A stretch of DNA of 64,000 nucleotides from Tritrichomonas foetus (Eukaryota; Parabasalia; Tritrichomonadida; Tritrichomonadidae), in contig MLAK01000325.1 in the NCBI GenBank assembly GCA_001839685.1, forward strand, positions 20,610-84,609, in the 5' to 3' direction. The notes under the pieces were generated by a model, which made no database searches, was not told the DNA's origin, and saw only the letters and a list, made by a program, of their open reading frames with translations. The position numbers were made by a program, and so were the translations under genes. This document shows positions 18,834 to 27,910 of this stretch, piece after piece; position 1 is the stretch's first letter; each line of letters opens with the position of its first letter.

Positions 18834-21230
18834 TCATTCGTTGTTTAAATTATAGAAAAATTGAAAAATATTTGTAATTTCATCTTTTTTATAAATTAAA
18901 TTGGTCATTTCATCAATAAAAATTCGATATTTTCTTTCTTCAGTTGAAGTTAAGAAAATATCTGCAATTTTACATAAGCAAACTGTCATTAAAAACGTTT
19001 CATCTGTAGAAATTTGTGAAGCAACTCTGGTAAACATGTCAATTTGATCATTTTTATCAATGTTTTGAATAAATAGGATTTTAATTCCATTTAATTTTTT
19101 ATTTGATAAATGTTTTCTAATTTCAACGTTTTGATATAAGCTAGGAATAAAATCTTTTTCTTGTCGATTAGTATAAAATGTAACTTTGGATTCATTTGAA
19201 TTTTTGTTGTTGAGTAAGTTATCACAAATCATGCATAGAAATGAAACCACTTTTTTATTATTTGGGTTTCCTTCAACGCATGGTTCAAGGTTATAAATAA
19301 AAATTGATGAATATAAAACAAGTGTGTAAAATAAAGATTTGTGAAAATCATCAAAACTATTATTTCCATATCTGATAATCATTTTCCTGATATATGATTC
19401 AACATATGAAAACAGACGAAGTGATATATATGGGACAGTTTCACCTCGAAAAATTTTTGAGTAAATGAAAGAAAAAAATCTTGGAAAATCACTTTTATTG
19501 TTTTCTTCTAGTGAGAAAGTGTGCATGAATTTTGCTGCTCTATAAAAATCAGTGTATTTTTGATTATTCACTATTAATTCGTTCTTTTCAATATAACTTG
19601 AATCATAGCAATTTTGTTTCGATGGATCAATCTTGATAAAACACTCTTCAATTAATGGAATTGGAAAATCAATCAAGCAATCACCTATTGATTCATTGTG
19701 ATTATGAATTTTATAAGATGATGGTATTTCAATATAATATATTATTTTCTCATTTAAATCAAATTTCGGTATATATGGTGGTAAAGTTGGACGAAGAAAT
19801 ATTTTGAATATATAACCACAATATAATTGATCCCAAAAAATAACATTATCTACAAATGTTTGCCTATTTAATGAAAATAAGACAATTTTTTCTTCTTGTG
19901 GATTAAAATATGATTTAATGTCAGGTTCTTCATCATCAATAAAAACGTAATTTTTTTTTCCACATAAATTTTTGATATAATTTGTTTTCCCATCACCACT
20001 CTGATCAGAATAAATGACTCGAAATGGCGTATCAACTAAGTAATTGATTGTAGCATCATGATATTTAATAACTTCGTTTGGAGAGACACTTAAAAGGTAA
20101 TTTTCATTTTCATGCTCAGATAGACTGATTAAATTATGAATTGCTGTTAGAACAATAATTTTGGGGCTGTTCTTATCTGGAAAAGGGCTAATTTGTGATT
20201 TTACAAAATCTGTAAAGTTATTTTCCTCATTTTTATTCAAGAATTCAGGATGAACAATTAAAAAAATATCATTAGTAAAAGAATTTCTCGAACTTTCCAA
20301 ATCAATGATAAAATTATTAAAATTGGTTGATTGATTGCACCATAAAATTTGATAGAAGTTGAATCCAAAGAAATCTGATATGGGTTTGATTAAATGATAA
20401 GTATGAACAGGATACTTAACTTGCAAAATTTGTATATTTGTGACAAGAAATCGATTTTGAAGGTTTTTTAATGAATTAAAAATTTCATCATTTTTTGAAA
20501 AAACTGGTAGAATTTTTCTTCTTTTGTTTATAGAGAAAATTTCGTTGAAAATTTCAAGAGATGCTAACAATGAATCATCATTAAGTTGATTTAGATGTTC
20601 TTTATTAATAAAATATTCAATTGTAGGAAATAAATAGTTAATTTGACGATTTAGTTCATCGAATGAAGCGTCATTACCACTTCTTGCTGAACTAATTAAA
20701 TGACCAAAATAGCGAATATTGTCTAATGTCATGAATGGTGGTTTAGAGGGTAAACTAAAACAATAATTCCCAATAGTGATTGTCTGGGATGATTTAAGAT
20801 TGTTTGGAATTTTATTTCCATATAATTTTGCTAAATTTATGAAATTATTGTATTTTTTCATTGCTGTTTCAGAAATCGAGAATGTTTCATTTGAAAAGAT
20901 TTCTTTGAGGTCATTTTCGCATGAAAGAGATGAATATCCATAATTGTAAAGAACTTGGAAGATTTTTTTCATGTTAAACAAATAATCATAAATGCAAATA
21001 TATTGTTGAAATAAAGGATTGGTATCTTTATTGTGGCTTTCAATGTCAATTCCATTTCTAGTTGCAATTAACTCATCTTCTGTAAAAACACGTAAGAAAA
21101 AATTGGTTTCAATTTTAATTTCTATATTTTTGGCAGTAATTAATGCAGTGCTTTTTTGATTCTCGAATAGTTGAGTTATTCGAAAAGAAAGTGGTGTTTT
21201 TGTCTCTTCATTTCGAATCTCTTTTGGCAT
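18834..21230 (-). CDS. RNF213-like giant, N-terminal part (ends at TGA in continuing frame)
   Basis: This part is 798 aa with no strong domain in the first 400 residues. A Walker-A-like SGDGKTNY lies near residue 412, followed by FIDDEE, suggesting a degenerate ATPase module. RNF213 proteins also carry inactive AAA modules upstream of the active pair, which fits. The stop is a TGA at 18834-18836 preceded by GAA and followed by AGG. The same frame continues without another stop for 64 codons to the ATG of the downstream part and then for 2205 more. So this is either the N-terminal half of a broken gene, a readthrough or sequence-error case, or a truly separate gene. Start: ATG at 21230, with TCATTCA 8-14 bases upstream of it on this strand. 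Confidence 0.7.
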   Translation of the reverse strand: MPKEIRNEETKTPLSFRITQLFENQKSTALITAKNIEIKIETNFFLRVFTEDELIATRNGIDIESHNKDTNPLFQQYICIYDYLFNMKKIFQVLYNYGYSSLSCENDLKEIFSNETFSISETAMKKYNNFINLAKLYGNKIPNNLKSSQTITIGNYCFSLPSKPPFMTLDNIRYFGHLISSARSGNDASFDELNRQINYLFPTIEYFINKEHLNQLNDDSLLASLEIFNEIFSINKRRKILPVFSKNDEIFNSLKNLQNRFLVTNIQILQVKYPVHTYHLIKPISDFFGFNFYQILWCNQSTNFNNFIIDLESSRNSFTNDIFLIVHPEFLNKNEENNFTDFVKSQISPFPDKNSPKIIVLTAIHNLISLSEHENENYLLSVSPNEVIKYHDATINYLVDTPFRVIYSDQSGDGKTNYIKNLCGKKNYVFIDDEEPDIKSYFNPQEEKIVLFSLNRQTFVDNVIFWDQLYCGYIFKIFLRPTLPPYIPKFDLNEKIIYYIEIPSSYKIHNHNESIGDCLIDFPIPLIEECFIKIDPSKQNCYDSSYIEKNELIVNNQKYTDFYRAAKFMHTFSLEENNKSDFPRFFSFIYSKIFRGETVPYISLRLFSYVESYIRKMIIRYGNNSFDDFHKSLFYTLVLYSSIFIYNLEPCVEGNPNNKKVVSFLCMICDNLLNNKNSNESKVTFYTNRQEKDFIPSLYQNVEIRKHLSNKKLNGIKILFIQNIDKNDQIDMFTRVASQISTDETFLMTVCLCKIADIFLTSTEERKYRIFIDEMTNLIYKKDEITNIFQFFYNLNNE

Positions 21231-21371
21231 TTTACATTGAATGAAATGGCCAGATTATCTTTCAAAAAGAATGATATTTTTTGTGATACATATGGCTAAA
21301 TATAATCTCAAATAAATTAGTGATTTTTTTATTTAACATGTCAATATTTCGTTTGAATTCATTCATCAAAA
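21231..21371. promoter_or_regulatory. Compact bidirectional promoter with paired TCATTCA initiator-like motifs
   Basis: Only 141 bp separates the divergent ATGs. TCATTCA occurs on the minus strand at 21238-21244 and on the plus strand at 21359-21365, each within about 6-14 bases of its start codon. Trichomonads are known to use a TCA-type initiator with very short leaders, so these are good candidates. The same heptamer precedes the gene at 62540. No other shared element was seen. Confidence 0.55.
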
Positions 21372-22259
21372 ATGAGTAACGAAGAAGAAGAAACAAATCA
21401 AAAAGCCAAGCGAGCATTTCATAAGCCACAGACTGGCGATGAAGCTGCTATTATGATTCAACGTTGTTGGCGTCGATTTGCCGATGTTTCGCTTTTCCGC
21501 CGACTCAAAACGCTTGTTACATTTCGTAATCAAGGTGATCCATCAACTTTACTTCGAGTTATTAACCCGGTTGAAGCCCAACTTCTTGATCCAGCTGTTG
21601 GCGCACATGTCAAATTCAGGCTTGGTGGCTTCGAATGGCCACCTCAAATATATTACAAAATTTTCCTTCACAGCCCCGTATGCGACGTAAATTCATATGC
21701 TCCACGTAATTACTTCGATCGTGCAAATAAAGACCTGCCTCCCATCAATCGTGATGAAAATGGCAATATTACAAATATCGACGAAAAACAGCTCGACGAA
21801 ATTTCTGAACGGTATGGATGGTATCGACGTGTAGAAAACAACGGATGGCGCCCAATTTCGTCACTCTCTCCAACCGCCGTTGATATGATTACTCAAATGA
21901 CAACAAAAACTGAGGCCCCCCGCGCTTTGAGGAAGAAATTGAAGCGAAAAACGGTCAATGCTGAAGTTGCAAGAATTAAATTGCAACGTTTCCTCCAACA
22001 GCAAAAAGAAAAAGGCGGCGCACTCGCTGATGGAGTTCCCGAGCTCACTGAGAAAGACCTGGCTGATGATGAAATACTTGCATGGGCTGATGACCTTGAC
22101 ATTCGGTCATACATGCTTGATTGGGACACAATGGGCACCACTGGGCCGTCGAGCAACATTTGGTGGAATCTCGATGAAGAAAATGCACCAAATTCAGATG
22201 ATGAAAGTAGTGACAGTAGCGAACTGGATGAAGAGGAGCTTATGAAGCTCATCAGCTAA
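21372..22259 (+). CDS. IQ-motif protein, C11orf65/MFI-like
   Basis: The protein is 295 aa. An IQ calmodulin-binding motif lies at about 30-48 (MIQRCWRRF). It is followed by a conserved block: LLRVINPVEAQLLDPAVGAH, then FRLGGFEWPPQIYYKIF, then a YGWYRRVENNGWRPIS segment. This order is that of the C11orf65/MFI family found in ciliated and flagellated eukaryotes. An Arg/Lys-rich helix (about 185-215) and an acidic Ser/Asp/Glu C-terminus follow. Family recognition comes from motif memory, not alignment. In vertebrates the family has been linked to mitochondrial fission control; trichomonads have hydrogenosomes instead, so the role here is open. It shares a short promoter region with the RNF213-like gene. 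Confidence 0.7.
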   Translation: MSNEEEETNQKAKRAFHKPQTGDEAAIMIQRCWRRFADVSLFRRLKTLVTFRNQGDPSTLLRVINPVEAQLLDPAVGAHVKFRLGGFEWPPQIYYKIFLHSPVCDVNSYAPRNYFDRANKDLPPINRDENGNITNIDEKQLDEISERYGWYRRVENNGWRPISSLSPTAVDMITQMTTKTEAPRALRKKLKRKTVNAEVARIKLQRFLQQQKEKGGALADGVPELTEKDLADDEILAWADDLDIRSYMLDWDTMGTTGPSSNIWWNLDEENAPNSDDESSDSSELDEEELMKLIS

Positions 22260-22573
22260 CAAGTGTTTTTTTTTTTAGATGTAATCACTTTTTTTTTGAT
22301 ATGCGATTATTTTAGAATCTAAATTCATGCTTAGTATATTGCTACAAAAGATCTTTTAAAATTAACAACATACTAATTATGAGTTTTCGTTCATTCGATG
22401 TGGAGTTAAGTTTGGAAAAAGAGTAAATCTTGTTTTTTTTTTATACAACTTTTTGAAAAGATAAATGTTCGAATTGTCAAATTTTTCAACTGATCAGGCT
22501 AAATAAATTATGAAAAAAGATGGCAATGGACCATATACATATAGAAAAATTATGTCAAATATTAAAATTTTAA
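22260..22573. other. Intergenic, no gene seen
   Basis: This 314-bp A+T-rich spacer between two plus-strand genes includes T runs at about 22266-22278 and 22433-22443. Nothing else is recognisable. Confidence 0.6.
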
Positions 22574-23518
22574 ATGAAACCTCAAACAGTGAATCGCGAT
22601 CCTAAACGTGGTGATCGAATCTTCAAATTTGTTTTTGAAAAAAAAATCGGCGGAGGTGGTTTTGGAAGTGTTTATAAATGCTCGCTGGTTGATAATCCAA
22701 AGAAAAAAATCGCATTAAAAATCGTCTCGTTCAAAAACATTTCGTCAGTCCAAAACGAGAAAGAAATTTTCGATGAAGTCCAAAAAGAAAAAAGTCAATA
22801 CTTTCCTCGCGTCTACGATGTTGCTTGTTGCTCATTATTTATATATATCGCAATGGAGCTTCTCGGCTCTTCGCTTGAGCTTCTCAAAGATAAAAAATAC
22901 AAACAGAAACTATGTCAAGAGACAAAAAAGCCTTTTCGACATATCTGCTTATTAACATCCATCAAGATGTTAAATTGCATTGAGGCTCTTCACAAGTGTA
23001 AAATCATACATCGTGATATAAAACCTTCAAACTTTTTAATGAGGAAAGACAATAGCAGCTCCATTTGCTTAATCGATTTTGGGCTCGCGAAATTTTATAT
23101 GATCGACGGAAGCCACATCAAGGAGGGGTGGGATAGTGAAGTAGGTACAGTGCTTTATCAAAGCATTGCAGCACATGAAAAGAGGACACTTTCGAGGAAA
23201 GATGACTTATATTCGTGGTTTTACTCATTTATTGAACTACTTTTTGGGTATCTTCCTTGGGCAAAAGATAAAGCTTTTAATGCTGATGAAATACATCTTA
23301 TTAAATTTCAGTGTGAAGAATGTGATGATGATTTATGTAGGGGGGATCCATTGTTAAAAGATATTCATGAAAAAATTAAAAAAATGGATTTTGAGGCAGA
23401 ACCAGATTATAAAGGAATAATAGAATTAATAACTGATGCAATAAGAAATCCAACTGATCCATCTAATGAAACAAATGATGATGACGTTGTTGAAGATAAT
23501 TGTTGTAATGTTTGTTAA
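22574..23518 (+). CDS. CK1-family Ser/Thr kinase
   Basis: The protein is 314 aa. Glycine loop GGGGFG (26-31), Lys49 in ALKI, HRD at 146-148 with HRDIKPSNF, and DFG at 168-170 indicate an active kinase. The activation segment GTVLYQSIAAH and SRKDDLYSW-FYSFIELLFGYLPW are the CK1/TTBK hallmarks that replace the usual APE region. The C-terminus is acidic and ends in a Cys cluster (CCNVC), which could be a lipidation site (inference). CK1 paralogues are numerous in trichomonads. Start: ATG at 22574. The next few hundred bases downstream hold the G+C-rich island. Confidence 0.9.
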   Translation: MKPQTVNRDPKRGDRIFKFVFEKKIGGGGFGSVYKCSLVDNPKKKIALKIVSFKNISSVQNEKEIFDEVQKEKSQYFPRVYDVACCSLFIYIAMELLGSSLELLKDKKYKQKLCQETKKPFRHICLLTSIKMLNCIEALHKCKIIHRDIKPSNFLMRKDNSSSICLIDFGLAKFYMIDGSHIKEGWDSEVGTVLYQSIAAHEKRTLSRKDDLYSWFYSFIELLFGYLPWAKDKAFNADEIHLIKFQCEECDDDLCRGDPLLKDIHEKIKKMDFEAEPDYKGIIELITDAIRNPTDPSNETNDDDVVEDNCCNVC

Positions 23519-23628
23519 TCACAAATAAAATGTAAATAATAAGAAAAAAAAAGTGAAGACGAAGTGAAATATTAATAAATATCCGGGTTGTTTGTTATAA
23601 AACATTTTTTTTTTCTCCTGTGAGTTTT

Positions 23629-23767
23629 GTTTTTTGACTTTACGGGCCACTTCGACTCACTCAGCTACTGGAGGAGGCATGGTGAGCGGTCATGGTAGAT
23701 GGAGTGCAACGAGCCGGAGCTGTGCTCACTCGCCAGCTCCTCAAACAAGTCAAAGTGACTCAAAAAA
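23629..23767. other. G+C-rich structured island, candidate ncRNA or small inverted-repeat element
   Basis: About 130 bases stand out from A+T-rich surroundings. The ends are inverted copies: GTTTTTTGA at 23629-23637 and TCAAAAAAC at 23759-23767. Inside are a near-perfect stem (CACTTCGAC 23648-23656 with GTCAAAGTG 23748-23756) and a perfect 7-bp hairpin (GGAGCTG 23715-23721 with CAGCTCC 23733-23739). No convincing ORF is present. It matched none of tRNA, SRP RNA, U6 or RNase P by the motifs I know. It lies between the CK1 gene and the 3' end of the lyase gene. It could be a structural RNA, a small foldback element or a 3'-UTR structure. Confidence 0.45.
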
Positions 23768-23931
23768 CATCAAAGTAGTGCATGTGATTTGTTTTTACTG
23801 TTGATCTTTATTTGACATTTACATTATTAAAACACATAAGAAAATGAATATCTACTTGATTTATTTTTTAGGTATCACCTGTTTAAAGCTTACATGTAAT
23901 TCCAAAGAGAAATTCACTAACTGATCATTTA

Positions 23932-25512
23932 TTATGTATACTTTTTGATAGCTGTGTCGATCATATTGGCAGCCTCACGGCAGACTTCCATATCTTCTTG
24001 TGTGTGTTGTGTAAGAGGAGCTCTGACATCACCACAATCTGGACCGCCCCTTAGACGGATGACTTCTTTCATAACTGAATAAAGGTTTCCTTTGGCTTCT
24101 TGGAACTTGTAGATAATTCTGCAAATATCGTTTTGGATTTGGAAGGCCAATTGGTTATCTCTCGAATTTTTATCCATAATGAGTTTGTATGCCTTGATGA
24201 AGAGTTCTGGCATAGAGGCGTATGTGCCACCGATGCATCCCATGGCGCCGATTGCAAGACCAGCGATGAGTTGCTCATCTGGGCCGTTAAATACGATAAA
24301 GGTGCTATCGTCTCTTCCGAGGCTGCGGGCGCAGTCTCGCCATTTTTGAATGTCTTGAGTTGGAACTGATGAGTTCTTAACACCGATAAGTGTGTTTGGA
24401 CACCTCTTCATGACATTCTCAATAAGTGAAGTGGAAAGGCTAACACCAGCAAGTTGCGGAATGTTGTAGATGATGAATGGTGTCTTGTTAGCAGCTTGCG
24501 AAATTCCGACCCAATAATCTGCAATGCTGCGTTCTGGGAGTTTGAAGTAGATTGGTGGGATAGAGGCGATGGCATCAACGTGGCAAACTTCTTGTGCGTG
24601 GGTGGCAAGAATTTGTGAATCTCTAAGGTTGTTGCAAGCAACGTGAGCAATGATGACCTTATCTGCGAAAGAATTTCCTTTGGCTTCCATAACCCATTCA
24701 AGGATCTTCTTCTTTTCTTCAACTGTCTGGTAGATACCTTCACCTGATGAACCATTGACGTAAAGACCGCGGATTCCGTCAAATTGAAGCAAGTATTTGG
24801 TCAAATCTTTGACACCTTGTTCGCTGATTTGGCCGTTCTTGTCGTAGCAGGCATAGAAAGCTGGAATAACACCCTGGAATTTGGTTGTATCTAAATTTGG
24901 TGTTGAAGCCTTTGATGGGCGATAAACTGATTTGCCTTCCAAAAATGATGTTGATGGAGTCATTATTTGAAGCTCTTCAAGAATTTGTGTGAATGTTGGG
25001 CGCTGTTGTTGGTTTGAGTTTAAGCATTTAACAAATAAGCTCACATATGATGATGGAACATAAGATGGAGCTTGTGTGTATTGCGAACGGCGGCTTGCTT
25101 CGTTTGATGACTTCTTTGTGAATAATTCGTCGAGAAGAAGTCCAAAGTTGAAAACATCTGATTTGGCGTCAGTTGAAGAATTTTGTTGTTTTTCGGTGGC
25201 CTTTGAGGCTCCGTTTGCGAAATTGCGAGCGTTTCCAAGGCCGGTGATTGTAACTGTTCCATTTTCTCCGATAATGACACTTGTATCGTTTAAGTTCATG
25301 TGAGCCAAGGCGTGGTCGTGGAGGTGTTTCATACCTGCGGCAATTGCAATGAGAATTTGGTGAATGTTATTGCTGTCAATCTGCGAAAGGGAATTTCTTA
25401 ATGTTGGGCGATTATTTTGTTTTGGCATTGTGACGATTGATACTGTAGCAGTGCGATCAGATGAAACTGTGATTTGAATTTCGAGTGAAGATGTATCTAC
25501 AAGTCCTTGCAT
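23932..25512 (-). CDS. N-acetylneuraminate lyase fused to an N-terminal pseudokinase lobe
   Basis: The 526-aa product starts at the ATG at 25512; the frame opens slightly upstream at a TTG that I rejected. Residues about 40-185 look like a TKL-kinase C-lobe: MKHLHDHALAHMNLNDTSVII, where HRD has become HMN; GLG in place of DFG; DVFNFGLLLDELF; and a closing QRPTFTQILEEL. There is no N-lobe or catalytic Lys, so it should be inactive. Residues about 210-526 are a full class I aldolase of the NanA/DapA superfamily: GSSGEG at 254-259, YNIP with Tyr349, and Schiff-base Lys379 in GVKNSS. This family cleaves sialic acid to ManNAc and pyruvate. A lyase of bacterial origin is known from Trichomonas vaginalis; the kinase-lobe fusion is the odd part. 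Confidence 0.85.
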   Translation of the reverse strand: MQGLVDTSSLEIQITVSSDRTATVSIVTMPKQNNRPTLRNSLSQIDSNNIHQILIAIAAGMKHLHDHALAHMNLNDTSVIIGENGTVTITGLGNARNFANGASKATEKQQNSSTDAKSDVFNFGLLLDELFTKKSSNEASRRSQYTQAPSYVPSSYVSLFVKCLNSNQQQRPTFTQILEELQIMTPSTSFLEGKSVYRPSKASTPNLDTTKFQGVIPAFYACYDKNGQISEQGVKDLTKYLLQFDGIRGLYVNGSSGEGIYQTVEEKKKILEWVMEAKGNSFADKVIIAHVACNNLRDSQILATHAQEVCHVDAIASIPPIYFKLPERSIADYWVGISQAANKTPFIIYNIPQLAGVSLSTSLIENVMKRCPNTLIGVKNSSVPTQDIQKWRDCARSLGRDDSTFIVFNGPDEQLIAGLAIGAMGCIGGTYASMPELFIKAYKLIMDKNSRDNQLAFQIQNDICRIIYKFQEAKGNLYSVMKEVIRLRGGPDCGDVRAPLTQHTQEDMEVCREAANMIDTAIKKYT

Positions 25513-26494
25513 TGCAGTTTTCAACTTATTGTGATGTGAATTCTATTGTTATATTCTATATTGAATAGAAATAAAACAATAGATCGATTGAAAACCTAGC
25601 TCATTTCATTCAATTGTGCGAAATTCGATAGAGAAAATAAATTCTTTAAATATCATAAGGATGGTTTATTTTTATCTGTTTTCCTGAACAAAATTTTGTC
25701 ATGAAAAAAATATTAGAATTGAAATTAAAATTTTAACTAAAAGAAAAAGTTCAACTTTTTAAATAATATTATCGCTAAAAAGTGTTAAGAGTTAGATAGT
25801 TAACCAAGTGTCGTTCTCTGGGGAAAATTCATATTATATTTTGCAAACATAAATTTTTATATTTTCGTCTTTTTGATGTGTAAGAAATTTAAATTTTGAG
25901 AGTTATAAACTTTGTGCATTTGAAATGTAAAATATAAACCAAATTTAATTTTATAGAAAATATTGTCATCTTGTTTGTTATAATTGAATCAAGTGTTTTA
26001 CTAAAAATAATTTAAATAAACTTTGTTATATATGCTTATTTCATCTTCGTAAATCAGATTAGATATATCAGATTTTGATTATTGAGAAGAAAAAAAACCA
26101 AAAGATCAATTTGCATATTAATATAATATGAACTAAAGGATGTTTGTTTTGAATGTTTTTTAATTTTATTTATCATACGAATAAATTAATAAATAAAATC
26201 AGTTCAATAATTCAAATAATTTGTATAATATATTTATTGAGACTTTTAATTGCATTGTAAAGAATCCCATGAGGTAAAATCCTTTTGACTCAACCAAAAT
26301 CGAATGAATATTATGAAGACAATCTCTATGAATTATATTTTAAAGAGAATAAATTCACATCTAAATAACTCATTGTTTCTGTTATGGAAACTATGATCAT
26401 GTCAAATGCTCTGTATGATATGTGACATGTTATATGAAATATCATAACTATTTTAGCAACCAACAAAGTTGTTAACATTGATCATTGTTATTCT
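25513..26494. other. Long intergenic spacer, no gene seen
   Basis: About 980 bases of A+T-rich sequence lie between the divergent lyase and ankyrin genes. All frames are stop-rich and no domain-like fragments were recognised. It marks the start of a gene-poor zone reaching to about 38.5 kb. Confidence 0.6.
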
Positions 26495-27910
26495 ATGACT
26501 TTTTATCTTCCCTTAGAAATTGATCGTGTTATCATATTTGATGTGCTTTTTATTTACGAAGAATTTCCCATCAAAGGTGATAAAACCTTGGCTCAACGGA
26601 TCAGCCCGATGTTGGACAAATTTTATAAATCATCAACAGATGTTCTAACAGTCAGTAATAATGATATTATAAGTTCAAAGGAAACTGCTTTAATACTTGA
26701 ACAAATATTCATGAATAACATGATTAAAATTACTTTTCAATCTATTGAAGTTCTTGAATCGATTGCTTCGTATTTTGAAATTGAAAAACTCAAAATTAAA
26801 ATATTAGAATTTCGAGAAAAACAAAGTAAATTCTATCATTTCTTTATAAATAATACAGAGATTGAAAACTTAATGAGTTTTTTGTCCACTATTAAAGAAT
26901 TGAATGAAGACAACAATGAAGTAATTTTGAAGAAATGTGAAGAATTTAATATTAGTGATTCAACTTATATTAATGCGCTCATAAACATTTCAATAAATTC
27001 TCCAAAGAATATAGACAAATGTATTATTGACCATGCTAAAAGAGTTAACCTTAAAAGATATGGTTTCCTTGAAAAATTTATCAATCGTGCAAGCACGATA
27101 TTCATCAACAACAGGCAAACAATGTTTTTGATTCATCAACTTTTTGAAGAAAAACTGCTTCATTTTCTCGATTTTGATGATGATTTTCTTTTTCCTCCAC
27201 TTTTTATTGATTTTATTCCACCAAGTAAAATTAATAATATCTCTGGTTATGACTATTTTGATAAAAATGATTTACAAAAGCATAAAGAATTAATCAAAAA
27301 AGGTGAAAATCCAGATAATCTGATTCAAGCTATAAAAAATGATAATGTGGAGCTTTTGCAGCAATATATTGCTTCTAGAAAACTGGATATCAATACTTTC
27401 ATTAAAGCCTCAATATATGATCGAAGTATAGTATCTGGATATTCTATTAATTCTTTGAGAGGATATGCTGCATTTTATGGGGCAATAAAATGCTTTAAAT
27501 TTTTATTAGTTAATCAAATATCCGATGATTTTTTGAGCCCTATGTTAGCTGTACATGGTGGCAATTTGGAGATAATTCATATTTGTGTTCAAAGAGGGGT
27601 ACCAATGGGTAACTCATTAAAAGAAGCTATTAAGACTCATAATAATGATATAATTTGCTGGAGTTATGAAAACGGTTACTATAATCGAGAGGACTTATCT
27701 TCTTCTTTTTGGAATTCTTGCTTTACATATTTCAATTTTGGGTGTTTATCCTATTTCTTAAATAATTATATTGAATATGAAGAATTTTTATATTATGCTG
27801 TAAAATATAATAATATTGAACTGGTTCATATTCTTTTGAAAAGTAACTTTTTTGATATTAACCAATTTTGGTTTCTTTTCTTTCTTATTGAAATTTTTGA
27901 TGATATTTAA
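26495..27910 (+). CDS. Ankyrin-repeat protein (trichomonad DUF3447-like type)
   Basis: The protein is 471 aa. The N-terminal 250 residues form a helical region of the kind that precedes ankyrins in trichomonad proteins. Divergent ankyrin repeats follow from about 275 to 460 (DNLIQAIKNDNVELLQQYIA, GNLEIIHICVQRGV, YAVKYNNIELVHILLKSNFFDIN). After DIN the sequence turns hydrophobic and stops at 27910. The break comes exactly where the spacers cut the following ankyrin units, so the stop may lie in a spacer or intron rather than at the true C-terminus. Start: ATG at 26495, after a stop-rich spacer. It is either complete, truncated, or the first exon of a larger gene. Confidence 0.6.
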   Translation: MTFYLPLEIDRVIIFDVLFIYEEFPIKGDKTLAQRISPMLDKFYKSSTDVLTVSNNDIISSKETALILEQIFMNNMIKITFQSIEVLESIASYFEIEKLKIKILEFREKQSKFYHFFINNTEIENLMSFLSTIKELNEDNNEVILKKCEEFNISDSTYINALINISINSPKNIDKCIIDHAKRVNLKRYGFLEKFINRASTIFINNRQTMFLIHQLFEEKLLHFLDFDDDFLFPPLFIDFIPPSKINNISGYDYFDKNDLQKHKELIKKGENPDNLIQAIKNDNVELLQQYIASRKLDINTFIKASIYDRSIVSGYSINSLRGYAAFYGAIKCFKFLLVNQISDDFLSPMLAVHGGNLEIIHICVQRGVPMGNSLKEAIKTHNNDIICWSYENGYYNREDLSSSFWNSCFTYFNFGCLSYFLNNYIEYEEFLYYAVKYNNIELVHILLKSNFFDINQFWFLFFLIEIFDDI

